Shown piece after piece: positions 44,833 through 52,835 of a stretch of DNA of 64,000 nt (the first letter of the stretch is position 1; every line of letters begins with the position of its first letter). A program made the position numbers and the translations under genes. The notes under the pieces were generated by a model. It was not told where the DNA came from, searched no databases, and saw only the letters and a program-made list of their open reading frames with translations. Source of the DNA: Streptomyces composti (GTDB taxonomy: Bacteria > Actinomycetota > Actinomycetes > Streptomycetales > Streptomycetaceae); assembly GCF_012034205.1 (NCBI RefSeq), contig NZ_JAATEM010000016.1:102827-166826 (forward strand). Reading direction: 5' to 3'.

Positions 44833-45108
44833 TCAGCCGCCCGCGACGGCCGGGATGATGGACACGCCGGCACCGTCCGGAGTGGCGGTCTCGAGTCCCT
44901 GCTCGAAGCGGACGTCGTCGTCGTTGACGTAGACATTGACGAACCGGCGCAGCTTGCCCTGGTCGTCCAGGACCCGGGCGGCGATCCCGGTGTGGTTCTT
45001 CTCCAGGTCCTCGATGACCTCGGCGAGGGTGGACCCCTCGGCCGTGACCTCGGCCTTGCCCCCCGTGTAGGTGCGCAGGATGGTCGGGATGCGGACGGTG
45101 ACGCTCAT
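44833..45108 (-). CDS. metO: MoaD/ThiS-family sulfur-carrier protein (CysO/MetO type)
   Basis: 91 residues ending VAGG. The C-terminal diglycine is the site of adenylation and thiocarboxylation in ubiquitin-like sulfur carriers. The sequence MSVTVRIPTILRTYTGGKAE and RFVNVYVNDDDVRFEQGL is very close to mycobacterial CysO as I remember it. CysO donates sulfur for cysteine. Here the partner is instead a threonine-synthase-family enzyme 90 bases upstream under a SAM riboswitch, so delivery of sulfide for homocysteine (MetO role) is the better reading. No MoeB/ThiF-type activating enzyme is in the window; it must be encoded elsewhere. Confidence 0.85.
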   Translation of the reverse strand: MSVTVRIPTILRTYTGGKAEVTAEGSTLAEVIEDLEKNHTGIAARVLDDQGKLRRFVNVYVNDDDVRFEQGLETATPDGAGVSIIPAVAGG

Positions 45109-45198
45109 GGTGTGGACCTCCGGTCGACTGACGCCTCAAAGGCGCGGGGAACTGCGTGGCCGGCCCGCACCGGCCCGCAGACGTACGTCGGGCGGCGC

Positions 45199-46503
45199 TC
45201 AGGCGAGGCCGGCCTCGCGGAACGACTCCAGGCTGGGCCGGATCGTCGCGGTGAGCCCGGTACCGGCCACCGCGTCCAGCGTCTTCAGACCGTCCCCGGT
45301 GTTGAGCACCACGGTGGTCTTCGACGGGTCCAGCACCCCGTTCTCGACGAGCTTGCGGGTGACGCCCACGGTCACGCCGCCGGCGGTCTCCGCGAAGATG
45401 CCCTCGGTGCGCGCCAGCACCCTGATCGCGTCGACGATCTGTTCGTCCGTCACGTCCTCCACCGCACCGCCGGTGCGGCGTGCGATGTCCAGGACGTACG
45501 GCCCGTCCGCCGGGTTGCCGATCGCCAGCGACTTGGCGATGGTGTCCGGCTTCTGCGGACGCACCACGTCGTGCCCGGCCTTGAAGGCGGCCGACACCGG
45601 CGAACAGCCCTCGGCCTGGGCACCGAAGATCTTGTAGGGCTTGTCCTCGACCAGGCCCAGCCCGATCAGCTCCCGCAGACCCTTGTCGATCTTGGTGAGC
45701 TGGGAGCCGGAGGCGATCGGCACCACGATCTGGTCGGGGAGCTGCCAGCCGAGCTGCTCGCAGATCTCGTAGGCGAGCGTCTTGGAGCCCTCGGCGTAGT
45801 AGGGCCGCAGGTTGACGTTGACGAAGCCCCAGCCCTCGCCGGCCGGGTCGCCGATCAGCTCGGAGCAGAAGCGGTTGACGTCGTCGTAGTTGCCCTCGAT
45901 GCCGACCAGTTCACCGCCGTAGACCGCGGCCATGACGACCTTGCCCTGCTCCAGGTCGTGCGGGATGAACACGCATGAGCGGAAGCCGGCCCGGGCGGCG
46001 GCGGCACCCACCGCGCCGGCCAGGTTGCCGGTGGAGGAGCAGGACAGGGTGGTGAAGCCGAAGACGCGCGCCGCCTCCAGGGCCTGGGCGACCACCCGGT
46101 CCTTGAAGGAGTGCGTCGGGTTGCCGGAGTCGTCCTTGACGTACAGCCCGCCGGTGATGCCCAGCTCGCCCGCCAGGTTGTCGGCCTTGACCAGCTTGGT
46201 CCAGCCGGGGTTGAGGTTGGGCTTGTCCGCCACGTCGGCGGGGACGGGCAGCAGGGGCGCGTAGCGCCAGATGTTCGCGGGGCCGGCCTCGATGCGCTCG
46301 CGGAGCTGCTCGGTGTCGTAGGAGGAGAAGTCGTAGGCGACCTCGAGCGGGCCGAAACACTCCTCGCAGGCGAAGACCGGGCCGAGCGGGACGCGGTGGC
46401 CGCACTCGCGACAGCTCAGGGCCGCTGCGGGGCCGAGGTCGACATTCCGGGCGGACGCGGTACCCGTGGAGTCCGTGGAGCTTGCAACAGTCTGCACAGC
46501 CAT
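45199..46503 (-). CDS. metM: threonine synthase-family PLP enzyme (ThrC-like), probable homocysteine synthase MetM
   Basis: 434 residues. The N-terminal zinc-ribbon pattern has C31-x2-C34 and C46-x2-C49. The fold-type II PLP core has the Schiff-base lysine Lys134 in NPTHSFKDR, the substrate loop SCSSTGNLAGAVGAAAARAG, and the phosphate-binding VPIASGSQLTKIDKG. By sequence alone it is a threonine synthase, acting on O-phosphohomoserine. Context argues otherwise: a SAM-I riboswitch precedes it, and a diglycine sulfur carrier follows. From memory, Streptomyces MetM makes homocysteine from O-phosphohomoserine with thiocarboxylated MetO. Canonical hom-thrC-thrB genes are not in this window, so I cannot confirm paralogy. 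Confidence 0.85.
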   Translation of the reverse strand: MAVQTVASSTDSTGTASARNVDLGPAAALSCRECGHRVPLGPVFACEECFGPLEVAYDFSSYDTEQLRERIEAGPANIWRYAPLLPVPADVADKPNLNPGWTKLVKADNLAGELGITGGLYVKDDSGNPTHSFKDRVVAQALEAARVFGFTTLSCSSTGNLAGAVGAAAARAGFRSCVFIPHDLEQGKVVMAAVYGGELVGIEGNYDDVNRFCSELIGDPAGEGWGFVNVNLRPYYAEGSKTLAYEICEQLGWQLPDQIVVPIASGSQLTKIDKGLRELIGLGLVEDKPYKIFGAQAEGCSPVSAAFKAGHDVVRPQKPDTIAKSLAIGNPADGPYVLDIARRTGGAVEDVTDEQIVDAIRVLARTEGIFAETAGGVTVGVTRKLVENGVLDPSKTTVVLNTGDGLKTLDAVAGTGLTATIRPSLESFREAGLA

Positions 46504-46518
46504 GTGAGGCGAGGCCCT

Positions 46519-46670
46519 TTCTCCTCATCTTCCTCACGACGCATCTCGCCGTGAGACGGATTTGGCACCTTCCCTAGCCGGGAGCCTCGCCACGTCCGTG
46601 TGACAAGAACCGACTGGAGGGTTGCCGGGGCTTCATCGGGCCGTGTCCCTCTGCCCCTCTGGATGAGCGG
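46519..46670 (-). ncRNA. SAM-I (S-box) riboswitch
   Basis: On the minus strand the conserved S-box segments appear in order: CCAGAGGGGCAGAGGGA, GGCCCGATGAAGCC followed by CGGCAACC (P2/P3 and kink-turn/pseudoknot), GGTGCCAAATCC (P3/P4 junction), a P4 hairpin CGTCTC/GAGATG, and GGAAGATGAG. P1 pairs CTCATC (46667-46662) with GATGAG (46529-46524). The 3' strand of P1 overlaps GAGGAG, the ribosome site of the downstream gene. Binding of S-adenosylmethionine should therefore stabilise P1 and block translation of metM. I see no intrinsic terminator between riboswitch and gene. Confidence 0.88.
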
Positions 46671-46805
46671 TGTTCAGTTGTCCGCGCGGCGACCCCGGCA
46701 TGCGATGGTCACGCGCGTTGTTCAAGACTGTAACCGACAGCCAGGACACTTGAGACAGCCGTCCGAACCGCGAGATGGATCACGACCAGTGAGGAGCCGA
46801 CGACC

Positions 46806-47750
46806 GTGCTGGAAGAAGTCGAGCGCTGGCTGATCGACCGCTCCTGGTCCGTGACCGACCGGCCGCTGCACCGGATCCTGGCCGCCAAGCGGGCCACCGG
46901 GCAGACGGTGAGCGTGGTGCTGCCCGCGCTGAACGAGGAGGAGACGGTCGGCGACATCGTCTCCGTCATCCGGGACGAGCTGCTGCTGAAGGCGCCCCTG
47001 GTGGACGAGATCGTGGTGGTGGACTCCGGCTCCACCGACCGCACCTCGCAGGTGGCCGCGGCGGCCGGTGCCCGGGTGGTGCACCGGGACGAGATCCTGC
47101 CCCGGCTGCCCGCGGTCCCCGGCAAGGGCGAGGTGCTGTGGCGCTCGCTGCTGGTCACCCGCGGCGACATCGTCTGCTTCGTCGACGCCGATCTGCGCGA
47201 CTTCTCCGCCGACTTCGTCTCCGGCATCGTCGGCCCGCTGCTCACCGAGCCGGACGTGCAGTTCGTGAAGGCGATGTACGACCGGCCGCTGGGTGCCGCC
47301 GCGGGGCAGGGCGGACGGGTGACGGAGCTGATGGCCCGGCCGCTGCTGAACCTGCACTGGCCGCGGCTGGCCGGCTTCGTGCAGCCGCTGGGCGGCGAGT
47401 ACGCGGCCCGCCGCTCGCTGCTGGAGCGGCTGCCCTTCCCGGTCGGCTACGGCGTGGAACTGGGCCTGCTCATCGACGCCCTGCACCTGGTGGGCCTGAA
47501 CGCCCTGGCGCAGGTGGACGTGGGGGTGCGCAGGCACCGGCACCAGGACGGGCAGGCGCTCGGCCGGATGTCCGCCGCGATCTACCGCACCGCCCAGCTG
47601 CGGCTGGCCCGCGGGCATCTGATCCGCCCCGCGCTGACCCAGTTCGAGCGGACCGGCGGCACCTTCGAGCCGCGCACCTACCCGGTGGACACCGAGGAGC
47701 GGCCGCCCATGGCGGAGATCACGGAGTACCGGGAGCGCCGGGTCGCCTGA
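46806..47750 (+). CDS. gpgS: glucosyl-3-phosphoglycerate synthase (GT-A, GT81)
   Basis: 314 residues from the GTG at 46806 with GAGGAG nine bases upstream. Glycosyltransferase fold GT-A: VSVVLPALNEEETVGDIV, VVDSGSTDRT, the metal-binding CFVDADLRDF (DAD motif), GKGEVLWRSL, and LGGEYAARRSLLERLPF. It transfers glucose from NDP-glucose to 3-phosphoglycerate, giving glucosyl-3-phosphoglycerate. That product primes methylglucose lipopolysaccharide in mycobacteria and serves as a solute in other bacteria. It is followed by otsA after 114 bases; both make glucose-based protectants. Confidence 0.88.
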   Translation: MLEEVERWLIDRSWSVTDRPLHRILAAKRATGQTVSVVLPALNEEETVGDIVSVIRDELLLKAPLVDEIVVVDSGSTDRTSQVAAAAGARVVHRDEILPRLPAVPGKGEVLWRSLLVTRGDIVCFVDADLRDFSADFVSGIVGPLLTEPDVQFVKAMYDRPLGAAAGQGGRVTELMARPLLNLHWPRLAGFVQPLGGEYAARRSLLERLPFPVGYGVELGLLIDALHLVGLNALAQVDVGVRRHRHQDGQALGRMSAAIYRTAQLRLARGHLIRPALTQFERTGGTFEPRTYPVDTEERPPMAEITEYRERRVA

Positions 47751-47830
47751 GCGCCCGGGACCCGGGCCCCCGGAAACGCCGGGGGCGACGGGGAACCGGC
47801 GTGACGTTCGTATACGGCCGGGCTCCACGT

Positions 47831-47857
47831 TTGACTGTCCGGGGGCCGGGCTAGGTT
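47831..47857 (+). promoter_or_regulatory. promoter of otsA
   Basis: TTGACT (47831-47836), a 15-base spacer, TAGGTT (47852-47857), then seven bases to the ATG at 47865. The spacer is short. A TTTGAC alignment gives 16. Confidence 0.55.
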
Positions 47858-47864
47858 GAGCTTT

Positions 47865-49259
47865 ATGGCTTCGACGTTCGGTGCAGCTCAGGTGCTGGTG
47901 GCCTCGAATCGGGGGCCGGTTTCCTACGTGAAGGACGACGACGGCTCGCTGCGCGCCAAACGGGGCGGCGGCGGGCTGGTCTCCGGGCTGTCGGCGATCG
48001 GACCGGACGCGGGTGCGCTGTGGGTGTGCTCGGCGCTGTCCGACGGCGACCGCGAGGCCGTGCGCCGCGGGCTCGGCGAGGACGGCGTGCGGATGCTGGA
48101 CATCCCGGCCGAGGTGCACTCGGACGCCTACAACGGGATCGCCAACTCGGTGCTGTGGTTCGTGCACCACATGCTGTACCAGACGCCGCTCGAGCCGGTG
48201 TTCGACGCGGAGTTCCGCCGGCAGTGGGCCTCGTACGAGACCTACAACCGGGCGTTCGCCGAGGCGCTCGCCGAGGAGGCGGCGCAGGGCGCGGCCGTGC
48301 TGGTGCAGGACTACCACCTGACGCTGGTGCCGGGCATGCTGCGCGAGCTCCGCCCGGACCTGCGGATCGGGCACTTCTCGCACACCCCGTGGGCGCCGCC
48401 GGAGTACTTCCGGATGCTGCCGGACGACGTCGCCCTGCAGATCCTGCGCGGCATGCTGGGCGCGGACCGGCTCGGCTTCCTCACCCGCCGCTGGGCGGAC
48501 GCCTTCACCGCGTGCTGCGAGCGCTTCGCGGGCGGCCTCGGCGACACCAGGATCGGCGTGCACGGTCTGGGTGCCGACCCCGACTTCCTGCGCGAGCGCG
48601 CCCACCGGGCGGACGTCGAGGAGCGCATGGCCGAGCTGCGGCGGGAGATCGGCGAGGGCCGCCGCGCCATCGTGCGGGTGGACCGCACCGAGCTGTCCAA
48701 GAACATCGTCCGCGGTCTGCTCGCCTACCGGCAGCTGCTCGCGGACCACCCGGAGTGGCGCGAGCGGGTGGTGCACGTCGCCTTCGCCTACCCCTCCCGG
48801 CAGGATCTCGCCGTCTACCGCGACTACACCGCCGAGGTGCAGCGGGTCGCCGAGGCGATCAACGAGGAGTACGGCACGGAGGGCTGGCGCCCGGTGGTGC
48901 TGCACGTCAAGGACGACTTCGCCCGCTCGCTGGCCGCCTACCGGCTCGCGGACGTGGGTCTGATCAACCCGATCCGCGACGGGATGAACCTGGTCGCCAA
49001 GGAGATCCCGGTCCTCTCCGACCAGGGTGCCGCCCTGGTGCTGTCCCGTGAGGCGGGCGCCCACGAGGAGATGGGCGAGGACGCGATCACCGTCAACCCC
49101 TACGACATCTCCGCCACCGCCGAGGCCCTGCACGAGGCGCTGACGCTGTCCCCCGCGGACCGCGCGGAGCGCTGCAAGCGGCTCGCCGCCGCCGCCACCG
49201 CACTGCCTCCGGCACGGTGGTTCCTGGATCAGCTGAACGCGCTGCGGGAGGGCTCGTGA
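47865..49259 (+). CDS. otsA: alpha,alpha-trehalose-6-phosphate synthase
   Basis: 464 residues, family GT20. It makes trehalose-6-phosphate from NDP-glucose and glucose-6-phosphate. Blocks: VASNRGPVSY at the N-terminus (phosphate-contacting Arg), GGLVSGLSAIGP, VQDYHLTLVPGMLRE, GHFSHTPWAPPEYFRMLP, VDRTELSKNIVRGL, and LINPIRDGMNLVAKE. Leaderless from TAGGTT. Its stop overlaps the otsB start as GTGA, so both enzymes are made from one message in near-equal amounts. Confidence 0.95.
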   Translation: MASTFGAAQVLVASNRGPVSYVKDDDGSLRAKRGGGGLVSGLSAIGPDAGALWVCSALSDGDREAVRRGLGEDGVRMLDIPAEVHSDAYNGIANSVLWFVHHMLYQTPLEPVFDAEFRRQWASYETYNRAFAEALAEEAAQGAAVLVQDYHLTLVPGMLRELRPDLRIGHFSHTPWAPPEYFRMLPDDVALQILRGMLGADRLGFLTRRWADAFTACCERFAGGLGDTRIGVHGLGADPDFLRERAHRADVEERMAELRREIGEGRRAIVRVDRTELSKNIVRGLLAYRQLLADHPEWRERVVHVAFAYPSRQDLAVYRDYTAEVQRVAEAINEEYGTEGWRPVVLHVKDDFARSLAAYRLADVGLINPIRDGMNLVAKEIPVLSDQGAALVLSREAGAHEEMGEDAITVNPYDISATAEALHEALTLSPADRAERCKRLAAAATALPPARWFLDQLNALREGS

Positions 49260-50134
49260 GCCAGGACGCGGCCGGCCGCCGCCCCGGGACCCCGGACGGG
49301 GAGGGCGCCGTCCCCGAGCCCGTCACCCGGGCCGGGCGCGAGGGCCTTCAGGCGCTGCTCGCGCGGCCGGGCAAGGCGCTGATCGGGCTGGACTTCGACG
49401 GGACGCTCGCGCCGATCGTGGCCGACCCGGAGCAGGCGCGGGCCCACCCCGAGGCCGTGCCGGCGCTGGCCGGGCTGGCGCCGAAAGTGGCCTCGGTGGC
49501 CGTGATCACCGGGCGCCCGCCCGAGGTGGCGGTGCGCCTCGGTGGCTTCGCGGGCGTGAGCGGCCTGGAGCACCTGGTGGTCCTCGGGCACTACGGCGCC
49601 GAGCGCTGGGACGCCCGCACCGGCGAGATCACCGCTCCCCCGCCGCACCCGGGCGTGGCTGCCGCCCGTGCGGAGCTTCCTGGGCTGCTGGACGGCGTGG
49701 GCGCCGCGCAGGGGGCCTGGATCGAGGAGAAGGGGCGCGCGGTGGCCGTGCACACCCGGCGTGCCGCCGAGCCCCAGACCGCGTTCGAGGCGCTGCGGGA
49801 CCCGCTGAGCGAGCTGGCCGCGCGGCACGGGCTGATCGTCGAGCCCGGCCGGCTGGTGCTGGAGCTGCGCCCGCCGGGCATGGACAAGGGCGTCGCCCTG
49901 CGGGAGTACGCCCGCGAGATCGGCGCCGGCTGCGTCCTCTACGCCGGTGACGACCTGGGCGATCTGCCGGCCTTCTCCGCGGTGGACACGCTGCGCTCGG
50001 ACGGCGTGCCCGGCCTGCTGGTGTGCAGCGGCAGCGACGAGGTGACCGAGCTGCGGGAGCGCGCGGACCTGGTGGTCGACGGCCCCGCGGGGGTCGTGGG
50101 CCTGCTGCGGGCGCTCGCCCGGCGGACCGGCTGA
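49256..50134 (+). CDS. otsB: trehalose-6-phosphate phosphatase
   Basis: 292 residues from the GTG overlapping the otsA stop. It is a HAD phosphatase of the OtsB type: motif I LIGLDFDGTLAPI (two catalytic Asp), motif II VITGRP, LELRPPGMDKGVAL with the motif III lysine, and motif IV YAGDDLGDLPAF. It removes phosphate from trehalose-6-phosphate to give trehalose, a stress protectant and spore carbohydrate in Streptomyces. The first 35 residues are a non-conserved acidic/Pro-rich lead. Confidence 0.94.
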   Translation: MSQDAAGRRPGTPDGEGAVPEPVTRAGREGLQALLARPGKALIGLDFDGTLAPIVADPEQARAHPEAVPALAGLAPKVASVAVITGRPPEVAVRLGGFAGVSGLEHLVVLGHYGAERWDARTGEITAPPPHPGVAAARAELPGLLDGVGAAQGAWIEEKGRAVAVHTRRAAEPQTAFEALRDPLSELAARHGLIVEPGRLVLELRPPGMDKGVALREYAREIGAGCVLYAGDDLGDLPAFSAVDTLRSDGVPGLLVCSGSDEVTELRERADLVVDGPAGVVGLLRALARRTG

Positions 50135-50179
50135 GCGCACCGGCCGTGTCCCGGGCGCGTGCCCGCTGGTCGTGCCCGG

Positions 50180-50425
50180 TCAGCGCTCGGCGCGCCGCCG
50201 CTCCCGCACCCGGCGCAGGCGGTTCACCGTCACCGGATCGTGGGCCAGGGCGCGCGGGTCGTCGAGAAGGGCGTTGAGGAGCTGGTAGTAGCGCACGGGA
50301 GACAGGCCCAGCTCCTCGCGTATCACGCGTTCCTTGGCGCCGGGGCCGGAGAAGCCGCGGCGTTCCAGCGCCAGGATGCCGCGCTCGCGGCTGCCCAGGC
50401 CGCCGGCCGTCGGTTCCTCGTCCAT
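50180..50425 (-). CDS. DUF3263 small DNA-binding-like protein
   Basis: 81 residues. The pattern LGSRERGILALERRGFSGPGAKERVIREELGLSP (positions 10-43) and YYQLLNALLDDPRAL is DUF3263, an actinobacterial family with a helix-turn-helix look. It is probably a regulator; the target is unknown. The start is fixed by TACGGT six bases before the ATG on the minus strand (50437-50432), giving a leaderless message. It converges on otsB. Confidence 0.88.
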   Translation of the reverse strand: MDEEPTAGGLGSRERGILALERRGFSGPGAKERVIREELGLSPVRYYQLLNALLDDPRALAHDPVTVNRLRRVRERRRAER

Positions 50426-50507
50426 GCCCGCACCGTAACCCGTGCCGCTGACAACACCGGCGCCGCCGGCGCCGCCGCCCCCGTGCCGGGCGGCGCCGGG
50501 CGCGGCG

Positions 50508-51785
50508 TCACTGCCCGGCCCGGACCGCCGTCGCCTGCAGGTTGCTCAGCACGGTCTCCGGGTCTCCGCCCGGGGCGACCGCCTTGCCGATCTGCTTCTT
50601 CAGGGCCGCGTTGACCGCCGCCCAGGCGCGGTCGCCGACCGGGTACAGCTCGGAGGTGACCAGCTGGTCCAGGAACGGCTTGAGGTGCTTGTCCTGCTCG
50701 GCCTCGGCCATGGTCCGGGACGCGGAGGTGGTCACCGGCAGCAGGTTGTAGTCACGGGAGAAGGCGAGCACCTGCTCCTCGCCGTAGACGAAGTCGAGGA
50801 AGTCGCCGATCTCCTCGCGGTGGCCGTTCTTCTTGAAGGCCATCATCCAGTCGGCGACGCCGAGCGTGGCGGAGCTGCGGCCTTCCCTGCCCGGGGTGGG
50901 CACCATCCCGTACTCGACGTCGTTCTTCTCGGCCATCGCCATCAGGGAGGGGTGGCCGTTGAGCATGCCGACGTCGCCGGCGGCGAACGCCTTGAAGGCG
51001 TCGGCCCGGTTCAGCTTGCCCGGTGGGACGGGTCCGGTCAGGCCCTTGCCGACCAGCTCGTCCTTCAGCCAGGTGAAGGTCTCCACATTGCTGCTGGAGT
51101 CGATGTTGAAGGAACCCACCGAGTCGGTGTAGCCGCCCTCGCCGCTGAGCAGCCACTGCATGGTCTCGGCCTGCGCCTCCTCGGGGCCGAGCGGCAGCGC
51201 GTACGGGTACTTCACGCCCTTGGCCTTCAGCGCCGCGGCATCGGCGGCCAGCTGCGCCCAGGTGCGGGGCGGGGTGATGCCGGCCTCGGCGAACAGCTTC
51301 TTGTTGTAGAAGAGCACGCGGGTGGAGGAGGCGAACGGCATGCCGTACTGCACACCGTTGACCCGGCCCGCCTCGGCCAGCTGGGAGACGAAGTCGGCCT
51401 GGACGGGTATGGAGAGCAGGTCGTCGGCGCGGTAGAGGAGGCCCTCGGCGGCGTAGTCGGAGTAGGCGCCGATCTGCGCCATGTCCGGCGGATCGCCCGC
51501 GTCGACCATCTCCTTGACCTTGCGGTCGACGTCGTTCCAGGAGTAGACGTCGGCCTCGATCCTGACGCCGGGGTGGTCGGCCTCGTACTTGTCGATCAGG
51601 GCGTCCCAGTACTTGCGGGAGCTGTTGGCGGCCGAGGTGCCGTAGTCGGCGGCGACCAGGTGCAGGGTGACGTCGGAGGAGCCGGAGCCGGCGCCGCAGC
51701 CGCCGAGGACTCCCGTCAGTCCCAGAGCGGCCACCACCGCGATCGTCCTCTTCCCGACCCGTCGCTGCACTGCTGCCCGCCCCAC
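50508..51785 (-). CDS. ABC-transporter sugar-binding lipoprotein
   Basis: 425 residues, GTG start. The lipoprotein signal has the lipobox LGGC near residue 30. Family 1 extracellular solute-binding fold: VTLHLVAADYG, KYEADHPGVRIEADVYSWND, GMPFASSTRVLFYNKKLFAEAGI, NGHPSLMAMAEK, DWMMAFKKNGHREEI, and FLDFVYGEEQ. There are no permease or ATPase genes beside it, so membrane partners are encoded elsewhere and the ATPase is perhaps a shared MsiK-type protein. It is divergent from nagK across two DasR-like sites, which suggests that the ligand is an amino sugar or chitooligosaccharide. Confidence 0.9.
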   Translation of the reverse strand: MGRAAVQRRVGKRTIAVVAALGLTGVLGGCGAGSGSSDVTLHLVAADYGTSAANSSRKYWDALIDKYEADHPGVRIEADVYSWNDVDRKVKEMVDAGDPPDMAQIGAYSDYAAEGLLYRADDLLSIPVQADFVSQLAEAGRVNGVQYGMPFASSTRVLFYNKKLFAEAGITPPRTWAQLAADAAALKAKGVKYPYALPLGPEEAQAETMQWLLSGEGGYTDSVGSFNIDSSSNVETFTWLKDELVGKGLTGPVPPGKLNRADAFKAFAAGDVGMLNGHPSLMAMAEKNDVEYGMVPTPGREGRSSATLGVADWMMAFKKNGHREEIGDFLDFVYGEEQVLAFSRDYNLLPVTTSASRTMAEAEQDKHLKPFLDQLVTSELYPVGDRAWAAVNAALKKQIGKAVAPGGDPETVLSNLQATAVRAGQ

Positions 51786-51805
51786 ATCCGGCGCCCCGCG
51801 CCATC

Positions 51806-51818
51806 CGAAAGTCTTTCG
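51806..51818. promoter_or_regulatory. palindrome upstream of the sugar-binding protein gene
   Basis: The perfect palindrome CGAAAG-T-CTTTCG lies between the sugar-binding gene start and the DasR-like sites. It resembles LacI- or ROK-type sugar operators. The regulator is unknown. Confidence 0.4.
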
Positions 51819-51830
51819 ATTACCGGATTA

Positions 51831-51842
51831 TGGTCTACACCA
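51831..51842. promoter_or_regulatory. DasR-like site (dre) 1
   Basis: TGGTCTACACCA, 11 of 12 matches to TGGTCTAGACCA. It lies between the divergent sugar-binding protein and nagK genes. Confidence 0.7.
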
Positions 51843-51848
51843 CGCGAG

Positions 51849-51860
51849 TGGACTAGACCT
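51849..51860. promoter_or_regulatory. DasR-like site (dre) 2
   Basis: TGGACTAGACCT, 10 of 12 matches. Its centre is 18 bases from that of site 1, so two DasR dimers could bind side by side. It lies 31 bases before the nagK start. Confidence 0.6.
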
Positions 51861-51890
51861 CTCGCGGGTCCGGGGGTCACACTGTTCTGC

Positions 51891-52835
51891 GTGAAACATG
51901 TCATCGCCCTCGACGTGGGCGGCACCGGGATGAAGGCCGCCCTGGTCGGGGCGGACGGCGAGCTGCTGCACCGGGCTCGCCGGGCCACCGGGCGGGAACG
52001 CGGCCCGGACGCGGTCGTCGCGGACATCCTCGACTTCGCCGCCGAACTGCGCGCCCACGGCGCCGACCGCTTCGGCGTGCCCGCCTCGGCCGCCGGCGTC
52101 GCCGTCCCCGGCATCGTCGACGACACCCGCGGCATCGCCGTCTACTCCGCCAACCTCGGCTGGCGCGACGTCCCGCTGCGCGCGCTGCTCGGCGAGCGCC
52201 TCGGCGGGGTGCCGGTGGCCCTCGGCCACGACGTGCGCACCGGCGGGCTCGCCGAGGGCCGCATCGGGGCCGGGCGGGGCGCCGACCGGTTCCTCTTCGT
52301 GCCGCTGGGCACCGGCATCGCCGGCGCCATCGGCATCGCCGGGCGGGTCGAGGCGGGCGCGCACGGCTTCGCGGGCGAGATCGGCCACATCGTCGTACGG
52401 CCCGACGGCGCCGCATGCCCCTGCGGGCAGCGCGGCTGTCTCGAGCGGTACGCCTCCGCCGCGGCGGTGAGCGAGGCCTGGGCCGCGGCCTGCGGCGACC
52501 CGGGCGCCGACGCCGCCGACTGCGCCAAGGCCGTCGAGTCCGGCGACGCGCGGGCCCGCGCGATCTGGCAGGAGGCCGTCGACGCCCTCGCCGACGGGCT
52601 GCTCACCGCGCTCACCCTGCTGGACCCGCGCACCGTGATCATCGGTGGCGGGCTCGCCGAAGCAGGAGAAACCTTGTTCACACCGCTGCGGGAGGCCGTC
52701 CGGCGGCGGATCACCTTCCAGAAACTGCCGTCGCTGGTCCCCGCGGCCCTCGGGGACGCCGCCGGATGCCTGGGCGCGGGACTCCTCGCCTGGGATCTCC
52801 TCGCATCCACCGACCCCTCGGAGGTAACCACCTGA
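51891..52835 (+). CDS. nagK: ROK-family N-acetylglucosamine kinase
   Basis: 314 residues from the GTG at 51891 (CACACT seven bases upstream). The ROK motifs are the phosphate loop ALDVGGTGMKAALV, LGTGIAGAIGIAGRV, and the zinc-binding segment GEIGHIVVRP..CPCGQRGCLERYAS with the family's Cys triad and His. The catalytic Asp is in the GHDVRTGG segment. Directly followed by nagA (TGATG overlap), it probably phosphorylates GlcNAc from chitin or wall turnover to GlcNAc-6-P. The same gene pair exists in S. coelicolor, to my knowledge. Confidence 0.9.
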   Translation: MKHVIALDVGGTGMKAALVGADGELLHRARRATGRERGPDAVVADILDFAAELRAHGADRFGVPASAAGVAVPGIVDDTRGIAVYSANLGWRDVPLRALLGERLGGVPVALGHDVRTGGLAEGRIGAGRGADRFLFVPLGTGIAGAIGIAGRVEAGAHGFAGEIGHIVVRPDGAACPCGQRGCLERYASAAAVSEAWAAACGDPGADAADCAKAVESGDARARAIWQEAVDALADGLLTALTLLDPRTVIIGGGLAEAGETLFTPLREAVRRRITFQKLPSLVPAALGDAAGCLGAGLLAWDLLASTDPSEVTT

